Notes: generated by a model not told the origin, from the letters alone. A stretch of 64,000 bases of DNA from Ureibacillus composti (GCA_030348875.1 JAUCEP010000002.1:4320501-4384500), one strand, 5' to 3'. Counted from the first letter of the stretch, positions 38,308-48,038 are shown. Made by a program: numbers and translations.

Positions 38308-39444
38308 TTGATGATGGAAACCCACCAATTATTTAAAAAGAATGAAACCTATAATGGGCTCTATGCCATGTTGTTGGTAAATCGCCTCCAAATGCTATAC
38401 TTTTTTCTGATTATGCCAAATATCTTGATCAATCCATATATGATTTGGGTGCTTATAGCCGTCGGGATATTATCCCAACTAAACCTTCTTCTTTTATCGA
38501 AGTGGCTTTTAACCCGTTTATCTAGCAATGGATATAATGGATTTGTCCAATTGTTTGGGAAAAAATTGGTACGATTTCTCTCTTTCATCGGGTTGTTCTT
38601 TATTCTACTTAAACTTTCCGTCATAACGTTAGGATTCAGCGAAATTGTTCAAACATTTATCCTTCCTACAACAGATACAAATTTTCTTATCTTTTTTATT
38701 TTGTTGCTCTGTTTTTATGTCGCAGGTAGGGGCGTTGAACATACCATTCGTTTTGTGTTTATTTCTTTTTTCTTTACATTTTGGATGATCACCTTTTTCG
38801 TTTTTTTCTTCTTTCCTCCAATAGCTCACCTCAGTGATTTGTATCCACTTATTCCAATGGAGTGGAAAGTAGAAAATTGGAAAGCCTTTTTTTTAATTTT
38901 GTCTTCCTATTCTGGTTCGGAATTTCTGGTATTTTTGGGACCATGGCTTAAAACAAACAATAAAACCTTTCACTATTTGTCTTACGGCAACGCTCTTACC
39001 GTTGTAGAGTATGTATTCCTATTTATAGCATCCCTATTTTATTTCGGTTCCAATTTTTTAAGTAAAACTCAATATCCACTTATTAATATGGGCCGTTATT
39101 TTCAAAACCCATTGTTTGAACGAATTGATATAATGATGCTTTCCTTTCTATTATTTAACCTAGTTTTTGCAGTTTCTCTATTTCTACTATTGTTTTATGG
39201 AGCATCTAAAATAGCTTTTGGTAAAATGAGCAAGCCGTCCAGTGTAAAAGGTTTGTTATTCAGTGTATTCCTTATTTTTATCGGAATGGTTCTTGTGAAT
39301 GAATTATTTTGGAAGTCTTGGGAGAAGCAGAACTTTTTACTTAATCTTCAAATTATAGCTGGAAGCATAAGCTATTTTCTTGTTCCACTTGTTATTGTTT
39401 TAGTAATGAAAAAAGAGGGGGTTAAAAAACATGCGTCTACATAA
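38308..39444 (+). CDS. GerB-family spore germination permease (B subunit)
   Basis: 378 residues, about ten membrane helices, amino-acid/polyamine-organocation permease type. Similar in size and plan to GerKB/GerAB (about 365), with the family NGYNGFVQLFGK and YPLINMGRYFQNPLFERIDIMM blocks. In GerA-type receptors the B subunit binds the germinant in the spore inner membrane. The upstream A gene is truncated, so this subunit may have no partner. It overlaps the C gene by 14 bases. Confidence 0.82.
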   Translation: MMMETHQLFKKNETYNGLYAMLLVNRLQMLYFFLIMPNILINPYMIWVLIAVGILSQLNLLLLSKWLLTRLSSNGYNGFVQLFGKKLVRFLSFIGLFFILLKLSVITLGFSEIVQTFILPTTDTNFLIFFILLLCFYVAGRGVEHTIRFVFISFFFTFWMITFFVFFFFPPIAHLSDLYPLIPMEWKVENWKAFFLILSSYSGSEFLVFLGPWLKTNNKTFHYLSYGNALTVVEYVFLFIASLFYFGSNFLSKTQYPLINMGRYFQNPLFERIDIMMLSFLLFNLVFAVSLFLLLFYGASKIAFGKMSKPSSVKGLLFSVFLIFIGMVLVNELFWKSWEKQNFLLNLQIIAGSISYFLVPLVIVLVMKKEGVKKHAST

Positions 39445-40534
39445 AAGGGTATGTAAAAGATTGATACTCCTTTTTATGACTTTTTGGTTATCTGGCTGTG
39501 CCCCTTTTACCGAAAACAACCTTATTGAAGAAATTTCTCCCGTTACCTTTTTGTCAATTAGTAAGGGGGATAAAGGGAAATTAAAAGTCAGTACAATTAT
39601 GCCTCCTCTAAGTAAAGAAAATAAGTTTGTTATGACGCAAGAAGTCAACTTATTAAAGGAGGGAGTACAGAAGTACAACTTAAACTCCTACCAGGAAATT
39701 AAATCCGGACAAATGCGGATGCTGGTAATTAGTGATGAACTTGGAAAAGACGGGATTATGTCCATTATAAATGTATTATTGACTGATCCGGATATTTCTC
39801 CGAGAATCTATTTAGTTATCGCAAAAGGAAATTTTGATGAATACTTGGAAAGTCAATTGGACAAAGATGAAAACTTTGATTACTCGTTTTACCGAATGCT
39901 GAAGCATTATGAGAAAAAAAACCAAGGAGAATTAACTGTCGTTAATCTTCATGAATTTAAAAATTTCCTCTATACTCCTTATTCAGATCCTTTCTTGCCT
40001 GTATTCAAAATAGAAGAGGATGGGGTCAACTATGAAGGTACAGCCTTGTTTCAAGATGACAAGCTAGTTGAAACTATTTCATCTTTAGATGATCGTATCT
40101 TCCAGCTGATAAACAACGATCACTACTTAGTTGTTTTACCGATTCAAAAATTTGAAATTGTACTGGGTCATGTTAGATCTAAAATAATAGTAGATATCGA
40201 TAGCAGCTATTCTACAATGACCTATACCGTGAATATAGACACTAGGATTGAGGAATACCGGGGAGAGAAGCAATTATTTGACCCAAAGCAGTTAGAAAAT
40301 ATGAAAAAAGATATCGAAACCCATCTTGAAAAACAAACACATGAACTAGTTAAAAAGATGCAAGAATTGAAAGTGGATCCATTACAGCTTGGCATACAAA
40401 CAAAAAAACCATTCTCAAAACCAATGGAAGAAAAAAAATGGATTGAAATGTTTGAGAAGATGGACATTAAAATAAAATACAATATTAATATCGATCCTTT
40501 GACGGATGCAAATTCAAAAAGGCAAAACCTTTAA
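39431..40534 (+). CDS. Ger(x)C-family lipoprotein (C subunit)
   Basis: 367 residues. Signal peptide with lipobox LSGC (mature Cys near residue 23). Later parts fit Ger(x)C: KSGQMRMLVISDELGKDGI, DPDISPRIYLVIAKG, and the C-terminal KKMQELKVDPLQLG followed by KKWIEMFEKMDIKIKYNINI. Translationally coupled to the B gene. Typical length for the family (about 370-400). Confidence 0.86.
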   Translation: MRLHKRVCKRLILLFMTFWLSGCAPFTENNLIEEISPVTFLSISKGDKGKLKVSTIMPPLSKENKFVMTQEVNLLKEGVQKYNLNSYQEIKSGQMRMLVISDELGKDGIMSIINVLLTDPDISPRIYLVIAKGNFDEYLESQLDKDENFDYSFYRMLKHYEKKNQGELTVVNLHEFKNFLYTPYSDPFLPVFKIEEDGVNYEGTALFQDDKLVETISSLDDRIFQLINNDHYLVVLPIQKFEIVLGHVRSKIIVDIDSSYSTMTYTVNIDTRIEEYRGEKQLFDPKQLENMKKDIETHLEKQTHELVKKMQELKVDPLQLGIQTKKPFSKPMEEKKWIEMFEKMDIKIKYNINIDPLTDANSKRQNL

Positions 40535-40559
40535 TTTTTCCTATCGAATAACCCATAAC

Positions 40560-40607
40560 GTAAACAAAATGCCCTAGAATCTAACGATTCTAGGGCATTT
40601 TGTTTAC
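40560..40607. terminator. Bidirectional terminator, perfect 22-bp inverted repeat
   Basis: Arms 40560-40581 and 40586-40607 are exact complements around a 4-nt TAAC loop; the core TGCCCTAGAATC is flanked by A/T tracts on both sides, so it can act in both directions. Confidence 0.9.
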
Positions 40608-40639
40608 AATTTATCGCTTTGTGTAATTTCTGTCATAAT

Positions 40640-40810
40640 TATATGATAACACAAACGAGCGTTGTGGTCGAAAACTTGGGAAATGACCATGATTTCATCA
40701 CATCCGCCTGGCTTTCCTCCAAAAATGTCTGCGGCTTTTCTTTTACCGTTTGTTTGCTACCAATAATCGATGAGCCTAATTGTTGTTGGAGAGCATCTAA
40801 GTAAATCTGC
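40640..40810 (-). pseudogene. Remnant of a luciferase-like oxidoreductase C-terminus
   Basis: LDALQQQLGSSIIGSKQTVKE and FLEESQAD correspond to [19 protein letters not shown] and FLDESQVD of the gene at 35639. After a frameshift near 40680 the other frame continues with DEIMVISQVFDHNARL, matching [16 protein letters not shown]. About 60 codons survive. Confidence 0.85.
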
Positions 40811-40852
40811 CTTTTTAGATGAGTAATTTGCAAAAATATAATTTTAACTGAC

Positions 40853-40888
40853 AAAAAAGGTAGCTCCCTGATGAGGGATAGCTACCTT
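40853..40888 (-). terminator. Terminator of the yellow/MRJP-like gene
   Basis: Stem AAGGTAGCT/AGCTACCTT with inner CCCT/AGGG pairing, then six T on the minus strand. Confidence 0.88.
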
Positions 40889-40900
40889 CGTTTAAGATTA

Positions 40901-41998
40901 TTATGAAAAAGTAGGAGCAGGGAATTCATCAATTCTCATACGAAGTAAACTATATGGTTTTTCCCGCAGGTCTCTTCCATAATGAAATCTCGCCTGCCGA
41001 TGTAATTGATTCACAATGACATATAAGTATTGATCGGGGCCAATCGAAAAAGTATCCGGCCATAAAATTCTCGGGTCATGTGCGATGGTTTCCATTGCGC
41101 CATTCGGCAATATCTTCCGGATACTGTTGTTTTCATAGTCTCCTGCATAAACGGTTCCTTTTGCGCCGGTGATCATTCCATCAGACGCACCTTTTTCCCC
41201 CCAATACTGCACATATTGGGATAAATTCATGTCCTGTATCCTTCTGTCTCTTAGGGCTTCTGTTGAGATTGAGAACAGTTGACGGCTGGTTAGCGGAGCA
41301 TAAAATAAAACCTTTCCATCAGGAGAAATCGCTAAACTATCGGAAGCCAATCTAAATGGGAAAGTCGAGCCGTCCGGGTTTCGATTCATCAAAATTTCAC
41401 CTTCTACTTTCGGTAAAAAATAGGGATCAGGTGAAGTTGATATTGCTCCATTTAACCGTCTAAACGCGTTCCCATTTTCTAAATCTACGACGATAATAGC
41501 CCCTGGCCCTCTGGAAGAAGAATCCGTTATATATGCATACCCTGCTCTTCCAACCCGAAAATCAAAACGGACATCATTCAGATAAGTTGTTGGCAAGACA
41601 ACATCTTCTGTAAAGGTATATATTCTCCTTATTGTATTCGTGCTTAAATCAACAGCAACTAATTTTGCTCCCCCTTGAATAGGTTCGGAAAAATTTGGCA
41701 CCCCTGTATCTAGTACCCAAAGTGTTCCTCTTCCATCAGCAACGATACTTTGGACACTAACGAAAGACATTGCAATATTACCAGTATTAATCAAATTGGT
41801 TTCTAAACTCGGATATGGCTTTAATTCACCCTCGACAATTTCCGCCACAGTAAATTGAACGTCGTCTCCCCATTTTGGAAAGCAAACAAAAATACGACCG
41901 GTTTCGGAAACGCTGACACCTGTAGGCATAGCCCCATAAAAAGCATGCACCAGTTCAAACTGCCCAAAATATTTTTCCATAGGTAACATAGGTTTCAT
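40901..41998 (-). CDS. Yellow / major royal jelly protein-family beta-propeller protein
   Basis: 365 residues, ATG after GAGGAGGATATC. Beta-propeller with MRJP/yellow family hallmarks: GTLWVLDTGVPNF, TYLNDVRFDFRVGRAGYAYITDSSS-type blocks, GAIIVVDLENG, and SDGMITGAKGTVYAGDYE. Bacterial members are uncharacterised and have no secretion signal here. Not an SMP-30 lactonase by these blocks. It lies in accessory DNA next to att-like repeats C and D. Confidence 0.72.
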   Translation of the reverse strand: MKPMLPMEKYFGQFELVHAFYGAMPTGVSVSETGRIFVCFPKWGDDVQFTVAEIVEGELKPYPSLETNLINTGNIAMSFVSVQSIVADGRGTLWVLDTGVPNFSEPIQGGAKLVAVDLSTNTIRRIYTFTEDVVLPTTYLNDVRFDFRVGRAGYAYITDSSSRGPGAIIVVDLENGNAFRRLNGAISTSPDPYFLPKVEGEILMNRNPDGSTFPFRLASDSLAISPDGKVLFYAPLTSRQLFSISTEALRDRRIQDMNLSQYVQYWGEKGASDGMITGAKGTVYAGDYENNSIRKILPNGAMETIAHDPRILWPDTFSIGPDQYLYVIVNQLHRQARFHYGRDLREKPYSLLRMRIDEFPAPTFS

Positions 41999-42163
41999 GA
42001 TATCCTCCTCATCAAATCCGAACGGATATTAACTATATATGATGAAAATTTTATGTAGTGCCTGGTTCTTGATAAATTTTTCTATCGTGATGGATGCTGT
42101 GGGTTTCAACTTCCCATTATTAAAAATGTTGGTTTTATTAACGCTAGAACGAAATTATTTAAG

Positions 42164-42193
42164 AACCTCATTTACTTATGATACGGTTCACCG
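42164..42193. repeat. att-like repeat C (26 bp identical to rlmH 3' end)
   Basis: Positions 42164-42189 are identical to 53371-53396 at the end of rlmH, same orientation, 11.2 kb apart. Its core is ACTTATGATACGGTTCACCG (42174-42193). Confidence 0.85.
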
Positions 42194-42281
42194 AGCGGTC
42201 TCCTAAAATTCAAATTGTCTTATTCCCCTAAGTTCACTTGTAATATTTTTACCATATTAAACGCTTTTTTAAACCGCGCTC

Positions 42282-42301
42282 ACTTATCATAAGGTTAACC
42301 G
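42282..42301. repeat. att-like repeat D
   Basis: ACTTATCATAAGGTTAACCG matches repeat C at 17 of 20 positions, same orientation, 108 bases away. Confidence 0.55.
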
Positions 42302-42517
42302 TAACGTGCCAATATACAGAAACTATACATAATCTTTACATTAAATTATGAATGATGGAACACACACCAAATATAATGAAGAGGGATTATACATAATCAA
42401 AGATTTAATTAATATTCATAACATCGAAAAATACGTGATCTAGTGATCTATTATACATTGTTTAAGCCAAAAATCGCTCTATACGCATGAGTCAAGCAAC
42501 TAATGAGGAGGAATTGT

Positions 42518-43513
42518 ATGGATACGAGTTCTCATATCATTATGGGTTTAGGATTAGCTGCCCTTTCTCAAATTGACCCCGTTGTCGCTAATCATTCTAA
42601 CCTGTCACAAGCAGTCATGTTAGGTACAGTTTTAGGTTCAAATGCCCCTGATTTTGACTTCATCTATAGAGTGAGAGGAAAGAGCAGTTATATCCGGAAT
42701 CACCGTTCCTGGTCTCATTCCTTACCGGTATTACCTCTATGGAGTATCGCTATTTCAGGTATTATCTATCTTTTCTTTCCTGTGCCATCTTTTCTCCATT
42801 TACTTTTATGGACATTCTTAGCTGTTATTCTGCATGTATTTTTTGATTTATTTAATGTACATGGAACTCAAGTTTTACTTCCCTTTTCAAAAACGTGGAT
42901 TGCGTTTGACTCGCTCCCGTTAGTAGATCCTACTATTCTAGTAGTACATTTGTTGGGTTTTTGCCTACTTCCTTTTTTCCAAATGGGTAAACTATTTTTC
43001 ATCATATATATTTTAATTTTTGTTTATCTTATTGTCCGGGCAATATCGACAGTGGTAACAAAGAAAGTTTTACATCACTATTTTCTCAATTCAATCCGTA
43101 TTAAATTAATTCCACGTATTTCTTTGTTTCATTGGGATGTCATCATTGAGACTAAAGAGGATTTTTTATTTGGCGTTTTCTCAAAAGGCCGTTTTAATGT
43201 TGAACATTCTCTTTTAAAGAAAATAGATTTTCCTGAACTAGTCTCTACAAGTAAAAGCCACCCTTATGTTGCTGATTTCCTTTCAAGTACCCACTATGCT
43301 TATCCATTTGTTCAGATAACAAAAAATGGCTATTTAGTTTATTGGAGAGACCTTCGCTTTCGTACCAATAAGTTTTTTCCCAATCTTGCTATCATCGCAG
43401 TATCGTCCGATTACAAGATTAAGAATTGTTTCATCGGTACATTACATTCCTTAAAACAATACAAACAGGTAATAAAACAATTGAAAAGTACTTCAATCTT
43501 AAAAAAGGGATGA
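42518..43513 (+). CDS. Membrane-bound metal-dependent hydrolase, YfhP/DUF457 type
   Basis: 331 residues from ATG 42518, fixed by AGGAGG 6-7 bases upstream. N-terminal DTSSHIIMGLGLA, then NAPDFDFIYR, HRSWSHSLPVLPLW and HVFFDLFNVHGTQVLLP: the His/Asp residues conserved in the YdjM/YfhP family. Three to four membrane helices, then a soluble C-terminal domain. B. subtilis YfhP is 327 residues. The next gene starts 4 bases after its stop. Confidence 0.82.
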   Translation: MDTSSHIIMGLGLAALSQIDPVVANHSNLSQAVMLGTVLGSNAPDFDFIYRVRGKSSYIRNHRSWSHSLPVLPLWSIAISGIIYLFFPVPSFLHLLLWTFLAVILHVFFDLFNVHGTQVLLPFSKTWIAFDSLPLVDPTILVVHLLGFCLLPFFQMGKLFFIIYILIFVYLIVRAISTVVTKKVLHHYFLNSIRIKLIPRISLFHWDVIIETKEDFLFGVFSKGRFNVEHSLLKKIDFPELVSTSKSHPYVADFLSSTHYAYPFVQITKNGYLVYWRDLRFRTNKFFPNLAIIAVSSDYKIKNCFIGTLHSLKQYKQVIKQLKSTSILKKG

Positions 43514-43517
43514 TCTC

Positions 43518-44657
43518 ATGGAAAAGAAATTATTAATTATTTCTTCTGATATTACAGGGCATGGCCATAAAAGTATCACAGAATCTTTATGTGAGAAGGT
43601 CCAAACTGATCAAGAAGTAAGGATCTTTGTAGTAGACGGGTTTTCGCTTGGTAGACGATTACTCTTAAAAATTGGTCAATCCTATGGACCCATTACAAGA
43701 AATTCAGAAAATCTTTGGAAAATGATTTGGAAACTTTCTGCTTTAAAACCGCATTTAGTAGACAATTTTATTGAACTATTGATAAGGGAGAACTTTCTAA
43801 AACTACTAGAAGATGTGAAGCCAGATATCATTTTATCTGTACATCCTAACTTTAATGGCAGCATTTTAAACATTTTAGAAAAACAGAATATAAAGATCCC
43901 TTTCTTTACTCTTATTGCTGATCTTGTAAACATTTTTCCTCTTTGGGCAGACAAGAGAGCTAATTGTATTATTAGCCCTACGTTTGAAGCCCAAAATAAA
44001 TGTATTGAATTTGGAATTCCAGATGAGAAGATAAAAGTCTCTGGATTTCCAGTCAGATCCCGATTTTTCCCTAAAAGCTATAAGCCACAAAAGTTCTATA
44101 GTGAGGGTCAGTCTTTAACATGCCTAATTATGAGCGGTGGTGAAGGCGTAGGAAATATGAAGAAAATAGCGGAAAATCTTCTAAAAAATTTTGATTGTAA
44201 AGTTAAAATTGTTGCAGGTAAAAATGTAAAGCTTAAAAATAAGCTGGAAATGTCCCTTAAGTCTAAATATGGTGATAGAGTGGAAATTTATGGTTTCACT
44301 CAAAATATTCAAGACTTAATGCTAACTTCTGATATTGCCTTTACTAGAGGCAGTCCCAATGTGATGTTTGAGGCAATCGCTACTAATACTCCGCTTATTA
44401 TTACCGGGGCTTTACCGGGCCAAGAGGAGGATAATCCAACTTTTGCTGAGAAATTCAATTTGGGAGTGGTATGCAAAAACCCAAAAGAAATTAAAGAAAC
44501 AGTAACAAATTTATTAGAAAATAATGGAGAGAAATTAAAAGAAATACTAATCAGTCAAAGGAACTTTATAAATACAAATGCAGCTGAGGACATTCTCCAA
44601 CTCATTCTAAAGGGAGAAGAACCTTATTATGAAGAATTGGAGGAAAAACTTTCTTAA
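43518..44657 (+). CDS. MGDG synthase-family glycosyltransferase
   Basis: 379 residues. N-terminal MGDG synthase region with SSDITGHGHKSITESL (nucleotide-sugar loop) and a GT28-type C-terminal half with MSGGEGVGNM, YGFTQNIQDLMLTSDIAFTRGSPNVMFEA and GALPGQEEDN. Relatives include Bacillus UgtP, which makes glucosyl-diacylglycerols; the acceptor here is not known. Co-transcribed with the membrane hydrolase, suggesting a lipid or membrane task. Confidence 0.82.
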   Translation: MEKKLLIISSDITGHGHKSITESLCEKVQTDQEVRIFVVDGFSLGRRLLLKIGQSYGPITRNSENLWKMIWKLSALKPHLVDNFIELLIRENFLKLLEDVKPDIILSVHPNFNGSILNILEKQNIKIPFFTLIADLVNIFPLWADKRANCIISPTFEAQNKCIEFGIPDEKIKVSGFPVRSRFFPKSYKPQKFYSEGQSLTCLIMSGGEGVGNMKKIAENLLKNFDCKVKIVAGKNVKLKNKLEMSLKSKYGDRVEIYGFTQNIQDLMLTSDIAFTRGSPNVMFEAIATNTPLIITGALPGQEEDNPTFAEKFNLGVVCKNPKEIKETVTNLLENNGEKLKEILISQRNFINTNAAEDILQLILKGEEPYYEELEEKLS

Positions 44658-44713
44658 ACCATGTTCTGTATGAGTTAGAAGGGCTGATCTCCATAAACCT
44701 ATCTTGTTAACGC

Positions 44714-45535
44714 TTATAAAGTATGCATTAATATATTTTTAAAAACATGTTCTGGTCTTTCCTCCGTAATTAAATGTCCAGTTTTTTCATACGTAATTAA
44801 TTGAGCATCCGGTAAATCACTAACTAACCGTTGACCAATTTCTACAGGAACAACTCGGTCTTCCTCTCCCCATATTAGTAATGTAGGAACATGTATATCC
44901 TGAAGTTGGTGTGGTAGTAAATCACCCTCTCGATGACGTAGCAGTCGGATCAAAGCCTTATAAAAGGCTTTTTCATTCAGTGGTTTACCAAATTCTTGAA
45001 TCAATTCTTCATTAATTAATGTATGATCAAAGAAAACATTTCTTAAGTGATATTTAACGTCCTTTCTTCTGATATAATAATGAACCAATTTATCAAAATA
45101 CGGTAAATAAGAAGTAAGAACGAGCAGTTTTTTTGATGGCTTCAAATAGCCAGAACTACATAACAAAACTAACTTGTTAATTTTCTCAGGAGCAATTAGA
45201 GCCATATTTAGAGCGATTTGACCACCCATTGAATGAGCAACAATATGAGTATTAGAATAACCAAACTGATGGATACATTCTAACATTAGCTTCGCGTAGT
45301 TTTGAAAACTATATATAAATGAAAGCGACTTCTCACTTTTTCCAAAGCCCGGAAGGTCGACGGCGATGACCGAATACTGTTTTTGCAAAAGGGGAATAAT
45401 ACGACGAAATGTATAGGTAGAAGATGCAAAACCATGGATTAGAAAAATTGGTGGCTTATCATTCAATATGTATTCACAGTACAAATTGATATCTCCTACT
45501 TTAAGGTACATTTGTTTTAACTCATTGACAGTCAA
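44714..45535 (-). CDS. Alpha/beta-fold hydrolase
   Basis: 273 residues. Oxyanion HG motif (FLIHGFASS), nucleophile elbow AHSMGGQ, acid Asp in IWGEEDRVVP and His in KTGHLITEE give an intact triad. No lid or signal peptide evident. Substrate unknown. Convergent with the glycosyltransferase gene. Confidence 0.86.
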   Translation of the reverse strand: MTVNELKQMYLKVGDINLYCEYILNDKPPIFLIHGFASSTYTFRRIIPLLQKQYSVIAVDLPGFGKSEKSLSFIYSFQNYAKLMLECIHQFGYSNTHIVAHSMGGQIALNMALIAPEKINKLVLLCSSGYLKPSKKLLVLTSYLPYFDKLVHYYIRRKDVKYHLRNVFFDHTLINEELIQEFGKPLNEKAFYKALIRLLRHREGDLLPHQLQDIHVPTLLIWGEEDRVVPVEIGQRLVSDLPDAQLITYEKTGHLITEERPEHVFKNILMHTL

Positions 45536-45623
45536 AGCGTTCCTCTCCTCCTCAAATTAATAGTTTTGCTTTATTATTAATCAAATTGGCCTAGAGAATG
45601 CATAAAACGAGAAAACTAATAGA

Positions 45624-45666
45624 AGAAAGAATTACCATTCAAATAGAATAGGTAATTCTTTTTTAT
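45624..45666 (+). terminator. Orphan terminator, near copy of the one at 36752
   Basis: Stem AAAGAATTACC/GGTAATTCTTT with T6. The next upstream plus-strand gene ends almost 1 kb away, so it is not obviously linked to a gene. Confidence 0.75.
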
Positions 45667-46143
45667 TTTCCTTTTAGCTGTGAATTTTTATATAAAATTT
45701 TATTAAGATAGGGAAATGTATGGACAATCATTGTTCTATACATTTTTATTTTCTAGAGTTATGTACAAAATGAAAAAACGCGCATATATTTTCCTTAAGG
45801 AAACTTTTATTCCCTAGTAAAAAATAAACTTTTCTGCCCCTATTTGAGTACAGCCCCAACTTTAATAAAAAAGTGATTTCAAAATGCTTCGGCGATTCAA
45901 CCTTTTTCCTATTTTCATAGATTTCACTTAATCTCAAATAGAATACTCTTATAAATCGCGACCTCTACCTCACCTAATGCGAAAAGATGAGGATTTGATA
46001 TAAAATTAATATAACTCTAATAATTATGGTAGTATTTTTCAAAAAATACAACATTAGTTCAGATAATTCAGACTATACTTGACGGGTTTTTTATCTTACG
46101 TTACATTTTGATAGAATCATATACAAAAAAAGGAGGCAGTCAA
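45667..46143. other. Non-coding stretch upstream of the RocB-like gene
   Basis: About 480 bases, AT-rich, with no supportable gene. Must contain the promoter of the RocB-like gene; none could be placed with confidence. Confidence 0.4.
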
Positions 46144-47799
46144 ATGTTGAACTGTCGCGAAGATATATTGGCTTATACAAAAGAGCTTGTTAACATTGAA
46201 AGTATTGTAAATACAACTGGCGAAACGACAATCGCACAATCATTATTTCAGACTATTTCCTCATTACAATATTTCTTAAATAATCCTGAATCAGTAGTAT
46301 TAGAAAAGACCACTGACGATGATCAAGAACGATATAATGTTATGGCTTTTGTGAAAGGGAAAAAAGGGGAAAGTAACCGTACCATTATCTTAATGGGGCA
46401 TATGGATACAGTTGGAATTGATGACTTCAACCAATTGAAAGAACATGCATGTTTCCCGGATGACCTAATGGAAGCACTAAAGAGCGAAGCATTACCGACT
46501 TCCGCTAAAGAACATTTAGAATCTGGAGATTGGTTATTTGGCCGTGGCGTCCTTGATATGAAAAGCGGTGTTGCGAGCAACCTCTATCTGTTAAAGTACT
46601 ATTCCGAATATCCTGAAGAACTTGACGGCAACATAGTGTTGCTAGCAGAATGTGACGAGGAAGACGGTTCACACGGAGTTCTTTCTGCTTTAAAAACCCT
46701 AAAAACTTGGAAAAAGGAACATGGATTCAAATATATTGCAGCTATTAATTCTGATTTCGTTTCACCACGCTTTGAAGGTGATGAAAATCGCTATATTTAC
46801 AAAGGGACGGTAGGTAAACTATTGCCATCATTCTTTATTACTGGTGCAGAAACACATGTTGGTTCAGCGTTTGAAGGTTTAGATCCTAACTTTATTGCTG
46901 CAGAACTAACAAAACAAATAAATTATAATACAGAGCTTTCCAATGAAGCATACGGAGAGGCGACAGTTCCACCTGTATCGTTAAAACAAACGGACTTAAA
47001 ACCATCTTATACCGTTCAAACAGCATTATCTGCATATGTTTATTATAATTTCTTTATACATTCTTGGTCTCCTAAAGACGTACTAATCAAACTTAAAGAA
47101 CAGGCCATGATTGCTTTTACCAATGCACTTACTACTTTTGAAGAAAGGTATCGTAAATATAGTGAAATTAGTGGCGAACCATTCGTTTCAATTCCTTGGA
47201 AACCGAGAGTTTTTACATATGAAGAAATGGAGCAATTATTAATTCAAGAAAACGGTGATCCATTCATTGTACACATGAATAGATTCAAACAAAATCTTCT
47301 GACAAATTCAGAACTAGATACGCGCATGTTTGCCGCACGAGTTGTCGAAGAGGCTTGGAAATGGATGAAGGATAAAAGTCCAGCCATTATCTTGTTTTAC
47401 TCTTCCCTATACTCACCAAGGATTGAATTGACGGGCAAAACAAATGATGAGCTGAACTTAATTAACGCCCTTGATCAAGCAGTAGAAACAATACAGCCAG
47501 AATATCCACATCCAATTGTTACTCGAAACTTCTTCCCGTATATCTCTGATATGAGTTTTATGGCTTTAAGTGATGATGAAGACGGAATTAACGCTGTTTC
47601 AAAAAATAACCCTGGTTGGGGCACAAAACACTATGTTGAGTTTCAAGATATCCGCGATATAAATGTGCCTGTTATTAACATCGGTCCATACGGTTTGGAT
47701 GCTCACAAAAAGCTAGAAAGAATGGAAATGAAATATTCCCTAGAAATAGTACCAAATATAACAAATCAAGTTATTCAAAATTTATTATATAAAGAATAA
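46144..47799 (+). CDS. rocB: RocB-like M20 family peptidase
   Basis: 551 residues from ATG 46144 behind AAAGGAGGCAG; an in-frame start at 46108 would place that site inside the gene. M20 metal ligands: ILMGHMDTVG (His, Asp), GRGVLDMKSGVAS (Asp), AECDEEDGSHG (Glu) and a C-terminal His region. Length and the 60-residue spacing blocks match RocB of the B. subtilis arginine regulon (566 residues), whose exact reaction is not settled. No rocA/rocC/rocR is adjacent. Confidence 0.86.
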   Translation: MLNCREDILAYTKELVNIESIVNTTGETTIAQSLFQTISSLQYFLNNPESVVLEKTTDDDQERYNVMAFVKGKKGESNRTIILMGHMDTVGIDDFNQLKEHACFPDDLMEALKSEALPTSAKEHLESGDWLFGRGVLDMKSGVASNLYLLKYYSEYPEELDGNIVLLAECDEEDGSHGVLSALKTLKTWKKEHGFKYIAAINSDFVSPRFEGDENRYIYKGTVGKLLPSFFITGAETHVGSAFEGLDPNFIAAELTKQINYNTELSNEAYGEATVPPVSLKQTDLKPSYTVQTALSAYVYYNFFIHSWSPKDVLIKLKEQAMIAFTNALTTFEERYRKYSEISGEPFVSIPWKPRVFTYEEMEQLLIQENGDPFIVHMNRFKQNLLTNSELDTRMFAARVVEEAWKWMKDKSPAIILFYSSLYSPRIELTGKTNDELNLINALDQAVETIQPEYPHPIVTRNFFPYISDMSFMALSDDEDGINAVSKNNPGWGTKHYVEFQDIRDINVPVINIGPYGLDAHKKLERMEMKYSLEIVPNITNQVIQNLLYKE

Positions 47800-47812
47800 T
47801 AATTGACAGGGT

Positions 47813-47880
47813 AGTGCCTGTCGCTTCTCGATAATGCTGATTTATTCAGTAATCAACGAGCAGTGACTGGCACTTTTTTA
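47813..47880 (+). terminator. Terminator of the RocB-like gene
   Basis: 18-bp stem with three mismatches (from AGTGCC at 47813 to GGCACT ending 47874) followed by six T. Confidence 0.8.
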
Positions 47881-48038
47881 TAATTTGCTCGCCCAATTCT
47901 ATTGCTAGAACCATATTTTTTTACATTCATATTATACAAGAAACCACATTCGTACTTGAATACTAATCTCAAGCAGGAGCACGAATCCCCACACATTCCA
48001 AAAAATTTATACCCTATTCCCTTAAAATAAATAAGAAG

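Noticed and set aside
38629..38829. Minus-strand frame rich in Lys and Cys inside the GerB-type gene
   Set aside because: Complement of hydrophobic codons; no independent support.
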